A DNA stretch of 64,000 nucleotides from Agarophyton chilense (taxonomy: Eukaryota; Rhodophyta; Florideophyceae; Gracilariales; Gracilariaceae), in NCBI GenBank assembly GCA_030374765.1, contig JARGXX010000088.1, positions 2,666,001 through 2,730,000 on the forward strand. Reading direction: 5' to 3'. The position numbers and the translations under genes are program-made. This document shows, piece after piece, positions 1 to 11,500 of the stretch. Every line of letters begins with the position of its first letter. Within the stretch, counting starts at the first letter, position 1. The notes below the pieces were generated by a model. That model had not been told where the DNA came from and did not search any database. It saw only the letters and a list, made by a program, of their open reading frames with translations.

Positions 1-1998
1 TGGTTCTGCTGGACATGTCAAATGAAAGTACCGATTTTGGAGGTGACCATACCGCCCCCCTCTTCTGGTGTTGACATTTTAAGTAATCTTTTATAATGTC
101 CCCAACAGATATTGGAAAATCCTCGAAGTTCTTTGAGCGGAGAATGAGGCTCAGCTTGCGTTTTCCCAAAAGCTTTTGATGTGCTTGGACCACTTCTTGA
201 GGCAGCAAGGTGGGTGGCTGGCCTGATTCAACTGGCCGGGCGTATCCCTTTGCATGTTCGTGGGCTGACATTACATCATTTCCGTAGAGATGGTTCGAGA
301 TTCGAATAGCTTGAGTGACAAGCAAGGGAGAGTATTCTTCGTAGCCAGAGGAGGAATCTTCTTTCGGCCGTAGGTAAATGTCCCGTATGACTCTGTGCTT
401 AGGTTCTAAGACGTTCTTGCTGTGTCTACGTGACTTTCTTCAGCTCCTTCCAAGGCCTTTCTGAATTTCCATCATCCAGACGAGCAGTAGCACAGAACAA
501 AACAGACCAGTTAATTGTGCTCAAGTTCTGATACTCGCATACAAACATCGAGTGGGGAATATAGGTGTGCATGTCCACATCTATGAGCGATATAGTAGGA
601 TGTTGTCCTCCTTGCTGCGTTGACGGTAATTTTAGAACGTTGCCATTCAGATGGAGGATGTCACAAAGACTCGTAAGATTACGTCCAACAACCCACTGGG
701 ATGACCCTTCAATGACTAAATGTCGAATTTGGACAACTTGGCCTTCATCCGAATGTACTGAGAGAAGGATAGAACCAAGTATCTGTCTTGGCTCACTGCG
801 ATGGTTTCCTGATCCATGCTGCCAATTAGTCATGTCTGCTACCGCAGGTGGCAAAGGATCGAGCGTTCCTTTTTAGTCTGGACAGACAATATGCTTGATG
901 AGTTTCAGTTCGTCCAATCCAATTCCACTGTATGGAGCAGCATTATCCAAAAGTGGTCCATTAGAGCCGTTAAATTCGGTATTTGGATTGTCCTTCTTCT
1001 TCAGTGTGGCCATATTCAGTGTTATGAAGATCTCTTGGTGTTTTTCTTCACTTCCTGGGGCGTCTAGGGCCTTGAAACCGGGCTTGATAAACCCATCTCA
1101 ACTATGATCGTTGGCCCAGTGACCGTACTTACCGCAGCGATGACATTTCGTTTTTGTCTTCAGCTCGGTTACTTTTTCGGGGTTCAGTCTTTGTTTACTT
1201 ATTTTTGGTTCCTTTCCGCCACCAGGGCGGGATGAAGAAGCAAAGGATGCGTTGGTCGACAACTTGTTCATGGAGGAGAAGGCAATCGCCGTGCGAACTC
1301 TGTCACATTGTCGAAGAACCTATGCAACTGAATCGTACGACACCGCTTTCAAAAAGTCGTTCTCTTTTGACTTAAGAGATAAAGAAAGACTCCTTGGGAG
1401 AAAAGTGGGATAGTACAAACACTCTCTGATTACTATCAACTTAAAAATTCGCCAAGAGTGTGATTGCGCCAAGAGTCTCTGACAGTTTGGCTTGTTCTCC
1501 GTGCGCATTAACTCTCGAAACACGTGCCTGGAACCTCGACTCAAAGTTCTTGAAAGTCTCATTAGCATTCCTTTTCGTGATAAAAAGCGCCAGTAAATCT
1601 TGATAAACGTCGAAGACGACCGCAAGAGGGTGACGTTTGAAAAGTGCGTCGACAATGGCCTGCGTGCCAGTCTCAGAGCGAATTATTTCTGTCAGGATTG
1701 ATCGGCAGATATCGCAGGCGAAATTGTAAAGCTGTGACTACACCGTGATGCCTTGCACAGCCTTGCATATCTTGTTATCATTTGAGTCGGATAACGTGTC
1801 ATGAAATGCTAGCCAAAGCGATATGGCGTTTGCATACTGTTCCTGGTTTCTTTTCCCGTCCGCCAACGGAACATTTCGTATGTCCCAGGAAAAGCGCGAG
1901 CGCGTTGGCTGGTCGCTTGATGAACTCTCAGGGCCCATATCTGTGAAAAGTGCGGTTTGCAAACAAGAACAGAACAGTTTACTTCGCGTGGGTAGCAC
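1..1998 (-). pseudogene. LTR-retrotransposon Gag-Pol relic
   Basis: Reading the minus strand and allowing frame changes gives one retroelement polyprotein. A Gag N-terminal part lies at about 1998-1738. A longer Gag core at about 1695-1440 includes the string NANETFKNFESRF. A zinc knuckle at 1145-1104 reads CHRCGKYGHWANDH, so the last ligand is His where the CCHC consensus has Cys. A protease-like stretch at about 1000-430 contains DNAAPYSGI and LVIEGSSQW. An integrase C-terminal-like stretch, open from about 300 to the left edge, contains GKRKLSLILRSK and QKRGAVW. Stops and frameshifts interrupt it, for example a TAG at 428-426. No LTR is visible, and the left end is cut by the window. It is clearly a dead LTR element, but I cannot place it in a named family with confidence. 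Confidence 0.7.
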
Positions 1999-1999
1999 T

Positions 2000-3534
2000 A
2001 ATTGGGTTCTTAGACCTCTAAGGCTCTCAACGCCCAGAAAATGACATAGTGCTTCTTTTAATACTGCCGTAGAATTAAAGGTTACAACACATGCAGAAGA
2101 CTACCTGTCCGATGATCGAACTCAGCACAAAGTAGATACACAATACCATGTCTCGGGTATCACGGCAACAAATCCCATGCATAGTGTCAATCTAACTCAA
2201 GAGGACACAAACTTTACACTCGCAACCTATTTGACTTTCGTAGTGTGTATTCGATCGTTGGTCTTATATGAGGCCAAAAAGTAAACTTTTGTGCTGATTT
2301 TTAGTTATTTTGATCGGGTTATTTTCGTGTTTGGCCCTGAGAGCAGTACAGACTCTGTTTCTTCTTCTCAAAAAAATTTGCGCTTCACAAAACTGCTTTT
2401 ATGTGAAAGAATACACCTTGAGTAACAAAATAATATAGAATATATGTTTAACTGATTAGCATGCTAATTTCTATATTAGAATACGGAGCCTTCTTTGGGT
2501 GCAAAAAGTGGTTGCACTCTAAAAAATCGTTCTGGACCGGTGTATGACAATCTTTCAAGAAATAATCAATTTCGAACAGTCGCCCCGGTCGAATAGACAC
2601 TAGTGGGAATTGATTATTATCCGTCCGGTTTGTACTGTGTCGTGCAAATGCACTGACACTGAAGGTATGATCGTGCTACTGTAAAGAGCCGCCTGCAAAT
2701 GCATTTGTTTGCATTCAACCTTTTTGCATTCCACAGCGCCATCCAGTCGTTGCAAATAGCGCAGCATTGAAATATTTTTGTCTGAAGGTCGTTTATCCTC
2801 AAACAACGCTTTGCCGTTGGGATGCGCGTGTACTAAGGCAGCAGCTGTTATCTCCGTAGCATGTGCAAGAGAGAAAAAGCTCTCTATAAAAGTCAAACTT
2901 TTGAAATCCAAAAGATCACTCGGGTTCAAAGTAGATCGCAGAGTGTTGACTGCCCACCTTTTATCGTGGTCAGATCACTGAACATTTCTGTCAAGTACTC
3001 ATCTCAATAATACATTTAGAATGGAGCGAACAATCTATCCTAGCAGTTCTAGATACACGAATTTCCACAGAAAAGTCTCATAACAAATAGAAAAAACTAA
3101 TAAACGCAATTCTGCCAACAGTCTCACAACCAAACATCGTAGATCCCTAAATCATGATCTGAACGAATCCTTGTAGAACAGGCAGTACCTGCTCGTGTCG
3201 CAGTCTCACCGAATACGCGAGGCTTCCAACGCTCACCACATTCCAAGTACTTGCAGTCCACTCTGAATGTAAGAATAAGCGGTCAATATATTGAGGATAC
3301 ACAGGTAAATTGCTAGACCGTCTGATAAAGGCCTCGGATAAGACCTCAGGGCACTATTACTAGCTGCTTCCTTGTATTCAGATGTGCTGTTAGAGAAGAA
3401 TACATTCGAGCTCTGGGAACAACGCGCGTGGCATGAGAACAAGCTTTCGCGTTACCGGGACTGTCGTGCAATTGGAAGGAAAGTCAAGGCTCGGAAGACA
3501 TCTTTGTGGCTGCAGATGAGGACTACGATTCGAA
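2000..3534. other. AT-rich stretch without a recognised gene
   Basis: A 109-codon minus-strand frame at 2929-2600 looks protein-like but matches nothing I know. A PiggyBac-type terminus lies at 2241-2290. Otherwise I see nothing. Confidence 0.4.
2241..2290 (+). repeat. Solo terminus resembling the PiggyBac-like element end
   Basis: This stretch aligns with the left terminus of the 39954-43610 element. Both begin TAGTGT, run about 20 bases, then carry TATGAGGC inside a near-palindrome built on TGGCCTCATATGAGGCCA, followed by an A-run. I found no matching right end nearby, so it is probably a fragment of a related element. Confidence 0.45.
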
Positions 3535-4203
3535 TCACGGCACAACATGCTGTAAAAACAGAATCACGTCAACGTTGGCAGGCGTTGTTCCTGAGCGCTG
3601 TCTAAAGATTTGCTTATCAGTTAGGACACAAAGTGGCCCGCAACAGCTTACGGCGAAGAGCAAGGCCGCGTGAACGCTGGATGGTGGCGCAGAAGGGATT
3701 ACTCTGGACAATGCTGGCAGGAAAGTGGCCCCGTAGAATGTGCGACATGTGACGGTGGAAGCGGGCACACCATCACTTGTCACCGTATCAAATAGATCAG
3801 TAGGTGTTTTTGATGCTGTCAGGTGCTGTACACCAGGCGATTGAAACCAGAGGCTGCGCCTTTGTGGTGAGTCTGTGGGGGAGATACGGCCAATGAGCAA
3901 CTGAATTTGGCCAATTAAAGCGCAAGATTTGTTGACGTTCTGCGTGATCTTTTGGCGATCCGTTGAGTGAAGAGAGGTAGTCACGCCGCCGTCAGGCCTT
4001 TGTATTTGTACAATCGGAGTAGGTGAGGAGCGAGGAAGAACTGCGCAAAAGAGAACCGGGTGGGCAGACAGTAGAAGCGCATCCTCTCGTCGATTGGGAA
4101 TGCAAGTCTGCAGGAGAATTCTACTTCTCAATATTCTTGTCCTCGCTCCCTTTCGTTTGCGCTTCGACGCTGTATTCAAAGTCCTACGCGTACCGACAGC
4201 CAA
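3535..4203 (-). CDS. Hypothetical protein, 222 codons, unrecognised
   Basis: This is the longest open frame between the left-end Gag relic and the transposase region. The translation starts at an ATG. It has a basic N-terminus (KRKRKGARTR) and is rich in Ser, Thr and Pro, with no domain, signal peptide or membrane segment that I recognise. No TATA box or clear intron was found. It may be a chance open frame or transposon debris, and its only support is its length. Confidence 0.22.
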   Translation of the reverse strand: MAVGTRRTLNTASKRKRKGARTRILRSRILLQTCIPNRREDALLLSAHPVLFCAVLPRSSPTPIVQIQRPDGGVTTSLHSTDRQKITQNVNKSCALIGQIQLLIGRISPTDSPQRRSLWFQSPGVQHLTASKTPTDLFDTVTSDGVPASTVTCRTFYGATFLPALSRVIPSAPPSSVHAALLFAVSCCGPLCVLTDKQIFRQRSGTTPANVDVILFLQHVVP

Positions 4204-5557
4204 AACGTTCCTGTGCGGGGGGCCGTAAGGTCAGTTTGATTGAACGAAGTTCAACCGGTTGATAGGCGCGGTTTGATCCACCATCTATTCTCATGTTGAC
4301 AGCTGCGTAAATTGTATTTATCCCCTACGATGATATCAACAAGTCCCTCTCACTCAGTCTTATAAAAGGTATTCGTGAAGGTTAAGGGCTACAAGGCTAT
4401 CCCGTTAATGGGCTACGTTTGGGTACCTGTAGTTGTCTTAAGGCTGACGCCCCCGGATGGAAAACAGTGTACCGGCTGACTATACGTGAAGCGACAACTC
4501 TGAGACATGCGCCTACCACAAAATTTCTTCCTCTTCGTGCGTCGCTTCGAGATTGAGCTAGATGTCTGTTTGTATGAATGAGGACGCGTCGTCAAAAACA
4601 TTTGAAGCGTGGAAAGAGTGAATACTTGCTTACCGAGCAGCGAGTAAACAGAGGTTTTGACGGTGGCGGAGCAGGTTTGAAGCTGTATGGGATGGGCATA
4701 TTAGCAGTTGTTTGGGCGCTGTTTTGATTATCCATGCTGAACAACACAAGAGGTCGACTGGAGGTAGAGAAATTCGAAGCAATGTAGTGGCAAGCCATAG
4801 CGGAATGAACGGTGACGTAACGCGAGAGCAGTATGCTTCGCTTGAGTAACACTTGGCTGAGGCCTCAGTGCTTTTTAATTTTCAGTTGTACAACATGCAA
4901 AACGAGGTCAGAAGAGAGCAGGATGAGCAAGGCTCCAACTTTAGAAAGGTATGGTTTTGAGCGCCGATGCGTTCCATTCGTTGCCTTCCTCTCCTCAATG
5001 TTGAATTAATGCAAGCCACAGTTCATAAGCTTTCCAAGTGCCCTGCTGCGCTCAATCGCTCTGGACGAACCAAAATCTCTGCCCACAGCATACTGACAGT
5101 GTCAACACCAATATTCACCGAGCTGAGATTACCTTCAGCTTACGGTCGTGTGCACCTCTCCCACCTCCAAGCATCCCAAATGGGCAACATGGGCAACGCA
5201 AATGTTGCTTACGTAGACCCGGAGCTCAAACCCCTTCATGGTCGGCATTACATGTAAGGACCAAATGTGCTTTCAAGTACTGTAATATCCTTCCCATCTC
5301 TTCAAAGAATCATTGTTGAGACGCAATGACCTTGTCAGGAACACTTTTCAGATTCAAACGCAACGTGCTTCTTCTAATTGCTTTGCAGCTGTTGAATCTG
5401 TTCAGTGGACTCCTCGTCAACACCGTATAAATACAAGTTTGTCCCTCCCCACCTTCCTCGACCTCTGGCATGTTCAGTGTGCTAGCTCTTTCCTCAGCTC
5501 CTTAAACTGCTTTCTTCGATCAACACCGCTCCGTCGTCACCATCAATTCTTCTTTCA
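4204..5557. other. Intergenic, possible promoter only
   Basis: Only short overlapping frames of under 100 codons occur on both strands and none is recognisable. The right end carries a TATA-like motif ahead of the 5558 frame. Confidence 0.4.
5426..5433 (+). promoter_or_regulatory. TATA-like box ahead of the 5558 frame
   Basis: TATAAATA lies 125-132 bases upstream of the ATG at 5558. Pyrimidine-rich sequence follows, as in many transcription start regions. This is an inference from motif and distance only. Confidence 0.35.
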
Positions 5558-6100
5558 ATGAAAGTCTTAAGACGGCATCCGGTCGATCGCCAGAAGGGCT
5601 TAGCAGAAACAGGAAATGGGCTTGGCGCTGCAGCACTTCCATCTCCCGCTAGGAGGAGTGCCCTGAACTTCAACCCCTTTCTTGACAACAAACGGAAACG
5701 CTTTTTACAACCCGCTGCAAACCAAAGTGCTGGAATGCTCCACAAAATTCTATCAGAAGGATCCAGCAATAGTTACCCTTCAGAATTTCGCTTTCGGACA
5801 AGTATGTCATCCACAACTTCCGGAGATTCTTCATGGGGTGTTGACTCTCTGGCCTCGTTCTCTGGCGACTGCAACAATTGTGAAGACAGTATGGGCGTGT
5901 CGTTCATAGACTCTGGTCATGAAACGTATCGTGGTGGGAAGAACGAAGGAAGTGGTACTGCAAATGAGGAAGCCGGCAGGGAGAGGAATCAAACGAGATT
6001 TGCACCATGGATGATGCCCTGTTCGCGTGGAATGTCCGATACCGTCGCTCTACCTAAATGGATAAACTCATTGCGCAATCTGCTGCGTCGAACGTCATAG
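5558..6100 (+). CDS. Hypothetical Ser/Gly-rich protein, 180 aa
   Basis: A single open frame runs from an ATG that follows a TATA-like motif. The product has a basic N-terminal third (SPARRSALN, NKRKRF), then a Ser/Thr/Gly/Asn-rich middle (SSTTSGDSSWGVDSLASFSGD). It ends in a more ordered, basic C-terminal part with ALPKWINSLRNLLRRTS at its end. No domain family is recognised. It is the best candidate for a host gene in the first 50 kb, because the frame is intact, has a possible promoter, and does not resemble any element protein around it. A chance frame remains possible. Confidence 0.38.
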   Translation: MKVLRRHPVDRQKGLAETGNGLGAAALPSPARRSALNFNPFLDNKRKRFLQPAANQSAGMLHKILSEGSSNSYPSEFRFRTSMSSTTSGDSSWGVDSLASFSGDCNNCEDSMGVSFIDSGHETYRGGKNEGSGTANEEAGRERNQTRFAPWMMPCSRGMSDTVALPKWINSLRNLLRRTS

Positions 6101-7641
6101 ACGTTGAGATAAAGCATTCTCGAGCGCAAAAGGTAGACAATGGGTGGTGCTGGGCTTGGGGGTGATGCTAGACATTTTCATCGTGCAAACGCGGAAGAGG
6201 AGCATGGCGCGAAATTGAAGAAGAAAAGCTGCACTTGGATGGACGATAGATGCAACTTATGTGTTGAGCAGGTGCTGGCAGTGACTGGTGTTCAGGTTTA
6301 GAACGTATCAAAGGGAGGCCGGTTGTGTACACCGGTAATGCAACTTTTCTTCGGTCATATGTACCAGATAAGGGTACACAGTGACATTTTTGCATGGCGG
6401 ATGTAGTTTAATAGACGATTCCGATGGAATTAGTTGAAATTCACTCACCCATCGTTTCGGGAGAGCGCTGACGTTGAGGGCCGTTCTATAGATTCGTTCC
6501 AGGTGTATTGGCGGCCGAGCACATCGCGATTCTTGACAATTGAAGCATTTTCTCTAATTGAAAACTGAATGTATTCATTGCTTGATCCAAACCTCCTCTC
6601 CCTTCAGCAGCTCAATGCCTTTCCCACAAAAGAGCAGTTCAAGCCTTGCCCATACGTAGTGCCAATAATTGGCAATGTTTCTCTTCTCTGCTCTTCACTC
6701 AGATTCAAGCACACCAATGCAGACTTCCACCACCATATAAATATAAACATACGCATCGATTGTGATAGCGTTCTTTCTTCTTTCCTCGATTCAAATTTGG
6801 ATGCATTTTTATCTGAAACTCTTGTTTTGCAGAAGAACTCTGATCATCATTGGGGTGATTGTTTTAGTTATTTTTTGTTTGTCAAAGAACATAGATCGTA
6901 CTCTAACGACAAAAGAATTCAATGAGCATAATATTCCTAGCCCACCTGTAGCAACTCTGCTGGGTGGTTTCTTGCTGCTATTATATTGCAAACATTTAGT
7001 TCTATCATTGAATCACTATTACGTTTTTAACAGTTACTTTTCGATAGCTTTGTCATACCTTGCCCAGCGCTTCTTGAAGTGTTTGGTAGGACTCGTCTGT
7101 TCTACAGACCTCCTCCTTGTTAAGAACAGAAGAATGAGACTGCAGTACGGATTAAAATCTTCAGAAGGTTTTTAAAAATGGTATTAGAGGATCTACGCCA
7201 ATCCAATTCTCGTGTAAAATTTCGTAGCCACGCTTCACACGTAACGCAGTACTCTTAATTGAACCCAGCGGAAAAACGAAGAGGTTCAAAACGAAGAAAG
7301 GCTTGTAACTCTGGTTATCTTTGCCCAATTTCCGTCCTTTTCAATGAGAATGAAAGCCAATACTTTATTCTTAACGTCAGTCAAAAACTCAAATAGTACA
7401 AACGAAGAAATGCCAAGCTACAACCCAAAATTAAGCAAGATTAAAACAGCCCCTGAATGGAGATATCATCTAGATTGAACAAAGCATTTTGGCTTATCGC
7501 CAATCAGAAATCACTATTCTAAAACGAACAACTCTCAGTCACAGAAGCTGTATTGATATTGTACGCCAGAGGGCGACGATAGCTAAAACCATTATCTCTA
7601 TCCAGTGAATTGTCTACGCTGCAACTCAGAGCTACGCCCTT
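6101..7641. other. AT-rich region without a recognised gene
   Basis: Overlapping plus frames at 6569-6925 and 6762-7175 encode hydrophobic, Leu/Phe-rich peptides with no known motif. I found no terminal repeat for the transposase gene that follows. Confidence 0.35.
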
Positions 7642-8899
7642 TTAGATTTCTACCGTTCCCAGAAAACGTTTCTTGGCTCTGTATTTGCGCAACAACCTAA
7701 TTGCACTCGTCTCAAGAAGATGTTGGCGCTGAATGGCTTGGCGTGGAGCGAGATCGTTCAAGCGCCGTAGATCATCTACAGTCTCCATGTACGCTTGCAA
7801 TTCAGTTTGACGTGCATCGCCGGCCCTACTTTTCTTTTTTTCCTTGTTTTTTGGCTTCTCGTTCCGCATTTTTAACTCATTTAATACTTCTTGGCTGGTA
7901 AGGTAGCGCCCACGTTGCGTATTTATCCTAATAATTCCGTTGACCTAGTCAACGGTTTCATTCAGAAGCCTGCGCGATTCACGCATGTAAGAGGTTACTA
8001 GTGTGTTGAAAATTACCTTACTTTCGACTGCATCCACGTAAAGCAATGATTTTAATGGTAAAAGCAATGCTCTTTCTTCCTCCGACAAATAAGCACCGGA
8101 ACACTCAAAGCCATTGACAATGTTTCTGGGAGTTACACACGCATGGTATGCTTCGGTTATGGCGGTGGCTGCGTCAAAGGCTTCGAATGTCTTCTTTTTT
8201 CTCGTCATCAGGTGGACACTTTGCTGAAGATGGGATTTCAGCGAAGAGAACACTCCAAGTTCAAGCGGTTGTAACACATGTGAGGTGTGTACTAGCATCC
8301 CTGAAACGATTATACAATTCGTTTTGAAGAAAAAGGGAACCCCGTGCTGAACATGAGCACTATGACCGTCGATCAGGATGAGTAGGTATTCTTTTGGATC
8401 TCGAAGTTCTTTGACTTCTTCGACAAAATGCTTGGCCCAATCTAGAAATACTCTCCCGTCAACGCGTGAAGGGTCTCTCTGATAGAAGTAGCATTTTGGG
8501 AGAACTTTATGAATGGTGCGGTAGCGACCTTTGACCTTCTGATAGTGAGCCTGGCTTTCAGGAAACATGACAATCGGTTTCATTGTTTTCCCTGCAACTG
8601 AAATGACCGGCATAATGAAAATGTGTTCTATATTTCTTTTGAGTCTGGGCATGATTTGGACTAACTTCTTGCCTTTTGGACCAATTCGTCTTCGCAAACT
8701 GCGTCCTACCATGCGATGCAGCCAAATTCCACTTTTATCTACCTTGAAAATTCTGCTTGGATCTTTGATGTTGTATCGTTCTATCGCACAATTAAGACAG
8801 GCAATATGATTTGAAATGTTCTCTTTCGTGACAGCTAAAACTCTCTTGTTTTCAATTACCTGCACGGCGTTCAATTTAAGATCAGGATGGTGTCGAAAT
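7642..8899 (-). pseudogene. pogo/Tigger-like DDE transposase, catalytic part (split by Copia)
   Basis: This is the catalytic half of a DDE_1 (pogo, Tigger, jerky-like) cut-and-paste transposase. Motifs visible in order are FKVDKSGIWL (first Asp), LLILIDGHSAHV (second Asp) and HTSHVLQPLELGVF. In the last the usual QPLD is QPLE, so the third acidic residue is Glu. The frame starts in mid-protein at 8899, the border of the Copia insertion, and its N-terminal DNA-binding half lies at 13851-13605. A single in-frame TAG at 7947-7945 cuts off a basic tail that stays open to 7642. Removing the insertion and one copy of the target duplication leaves 1446 bases from the first ATG at 13797 to 7642. That is a multiple of three with one internal stop. 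Element termini were not found. Confidence 0.85.
8895..8899 (+). repeat. Left target-site duplication of the Copia insertion
   Basis: GAAAT abuts the first base of the 5' LTR and is repeated just after the 3' LTR. A 5-bp duplication is typical of LTR retrotransposon integrases. Confidence 0.9.
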
Positions 8900-9117
8900 T
8901 CTCAGTGACTTCGTCTCCCGTAAGATTGCATTTCTATTACAAGCGCATTTGTATTTGAATTTGTATTTGTATTGTTTACGTGATCATGTATTGACATGAT
9001 CACGTTAGGTATTGCCTCACTGTGTTTCTACCTACATAAAGACGGAGTCTCAGACTCTCCTTATCTGGTCTGAGACTCCCCAACTCACATTCTCTCACCT
9101 TTTCGTTCATGCCCGGA
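8900..9117 (+). repeat. Copia 5' LTR
   Basis: This LTR is 218 bases, starting TCTCAGTGAC and ending GCCCGGA, so it lacks the usual TG...CA ends. It holds two perfect 12-bp inverted repeats: 8978-9005 (ACGTGATCATGT, 4-base loop) and 9044-9079 (GGAGTCTCAGAC, 12-base loop). A TATA-poor promoter is presumably within. Confidence 0.93.
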
Positions 9118-9131
9118 GGTTATGGGCCCAG
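9118..9131 (+). promoter_or_regulatory. Copia primer-binding site, half-tRNA-iMet type
   Basis: GGTTATGGGCCCAG directly follows the LTR. It is the complement of the anticodon stem-loop of eukaryotic initiator tRNA-Met (CUGGGCCCAUAACC), not of its 3' end. Drosophila copia is primed by an internal fragment of initiator tRNA-Met in the same way. The match is seen directly; the priming mode is inferred from that family. Confidence 0.8.
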
Positions 9132-9183
9132 AGAATCGCAACTACGCAAAGATTTCTCTACTGTCTTGCTATCCTTAGTCGCA

Positions 9184-9990
9184 ATGGATTTGGACATGTA
9201 TCACATCAAAACATTTGATGAGAAACACGATTTCAAGCTTTGGAGAATTCGTATCGAGTCTGCATGAAATGCTAAGGGTATCAATGATGTTTTGCTACAT
9301 AATCGAAACCCGTACAGCTCGAATGAAGAAAAGAAGACAAAATATGAGTTCGATCAAAAAAGAGCCAGCGGCATCATCGTTTCTGCATCATCAGATGAAG
9401 CTTTACGCGTTGTCCAACCCGATGTCGGTAATCCGCACAAGATATCGAAAAATTTGGACGATCTGTACGCTTCCAAATCAACCGCATCTCAGATTGTCAA
9501 GATGTGCGAGCTTGTCAATTGGAAATACAACGATGTCAGTGAGCCAATAGGTTCTCAAATTGACAAGATGGCAAGAATTGTAGAATAGCTTGCGTCTATG
9601 GAAATAAAGTAACCCCAGGAGCTGATTGTTGCGCTTCTGGTTTCTTACTTCAATGCAAGGGAAATAAGTCCGGTCTTTGTGGCCATTGAGACTTTTCACC
9701 AGATTCCGCCACATGAGACTTGGTGTCTGCGCGTCTCCTTGATGAATTACGATCGTTTGACACAAGGATTTATCATAGATCTACTGCTGCAAAGCACAAA
9801 AGTGCAATCCGTAGCAGATAAAATCGTACTACCAACCGTTGTTACCTCGATCATTTGAATCCAAGGAATCGATTGATTCTTACGAAAGATTTTATCAAGG
9901 AGGTTAACAGAGAAAACAAATCGAACATCATGAACTCCTCCGAGCATCACGAGAAAACTGAGACAGATACACATTCAAACAAGAACCATA
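9184..9990 (+). pseudogene. Copia Gag, broken
   Basis: The frame opens at ATG 9184 with MDLDMYHIKTFDEKHDFKLW, the usual start of Copia Gag (UBN2-type). A TGA follows at 9268-9270, then an open stretch to 9588 (LYASKSTASQIVKM). Further stops follow to the protease. Gag would form the particle that packages the element RNA. I did not find an intact CCHC zinc knuckle. Confidence 0.8.
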
Positions 9991-11500
9991 CACGTGCGTC
10001 TGTGGCCTCGAACTTGTACTATGGCAACCGGCACAACTGGAACATTTTTGAGACTTGACTCCGGTTCAAAGGCACATTTGACTCCATCTTCTGAGAGACT
10101 CTCAAGAAGCCACAAGTGCCATGTCCCCATTTCTCTCGGGGATAACTTGAAGATCATCGCAATCGAGCAAGGCACCAAATCCGTGATTTGGTCTCATCAA
10201 GGTAAACGAACCACTGTAACTCTCAGCAACACGCTCGTGTCTTCTGATAGAGCCATGAATATCTTATCCATTCCAGCTTTAACATCCAAACAATTGGCTG
10301 TATTATTCTTGCCCTCAGTGGCCCACATAATCGATTTAAATGACAAATTTCGAGTGCTTGGCACCGCTGAACATCATTCAGGTGGACTGTACTATATTCC
10401 GCAAAACAGTAACAATGGGGGATTCACTCGAATACAGAACTCTCTGCTACCGAAACCGCTATGATGGTTCGTCTCCCATTTTTCGTACACGATCCGAATT
10501 TCAATGACTTTGACCAGGACCCTACATCTGATAGTGATGACAACTCGCTACTTGTCCAGACTTCTGATGAAACTCGGAGCATTAAAAATGTTTCTTCTGT
10601 ATCTTACCTTGACACAGACACTTCCAATAACGAGGAAATGTACTCGTCTGTCACTTTCTGGCATAATCGTCTTGGCCATGTCTCTTCCATACCTGTCATC
10701 AAGAAACTATTGGCAGACAAAGTCCTGCCCGATTCCTCTTCATCGACAATTGAATGCTTCCCATGCGCACAAGGAAAATTTCGGCGCAATTTCAGAGGAC
10801 CTCTAACTTCTGCTACCCGGCCTGGTCATCTACACACTGACATTACCTGTGTGGGAACCCCTTCAGAAAACGGTCACAAATACAATATCGTCATTGTTGA
10901 TGAATATACCCGATTCCTTTTCGCAGCGGCTCTGAAGTGGAAAGGAGAGTCATCTGATGCTATCTTGGAATACGTCAAGTGGTTTGAAAGGAAAACCGAT
11001 AATCAAGTTTTTCCATACACTCGGACGGGGATCCGAGTTCTTTAAAGCACAAAAAGCGCTCAAAAGAAATGGCGTCATCATCTCTAAAACCTCATCTTAC
11101 ACCCCTTCTTCAAACGGACTTGCCGAACGGAACATCTCTGTCCCTATGGGTCCCATCCGTCCTTGCCTAAAGCAGGGATATTTACCTTTTTTATACTGGT
11201 CTGACGCGGTTCAGCATGTCGTGTCAGCCAAGAACATTGTGTATCACAGAACTACAGGCCTTTCGCCATTTACACACCTGTTCGGTGATCCTCCCCTACA
11301 TGTGAAACATCTTCGACCATTTGGCTGTCGTTCTCTCGTTGAACCTAGTGATCCTAACATCCGTAAGATGGAACCAAGACTTATCGAAGGCCTTAATCTC
11401 GGTCATACTCAAGGCGGGATGTACAGTATTCTAACGGAACAGGGCTTCATCACCACCAAACATGTCCGATTTTTTGAGAAAGACTTTCCCGGCTTCCGCC
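9991..11500 (+). pseudogene. Copia protease and integrase, broken
   Basis: The aspartic protease shows LDSGSKAHLT, with the catalytic DSG, at about 10054-10086. After a frame change near 10461 come the GAG-pre-integrase His/Cys zinc motif (WHNRLGH and CFPCAQGK, about 10660-10780) and the integrase core (HTDITCVG and VIVDEYTRF). A second frameshift near 11030 leads to SEFFKAQ, where the usual second core Asp motif DNGGEF is eroded, and to NGLAERNI, carrying the core Glu. The region ends in the C-terminal stretch HLRPFGCRSLV. It would have processed the polyprotein and inserted the cDNA. Confidence 0.88.
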
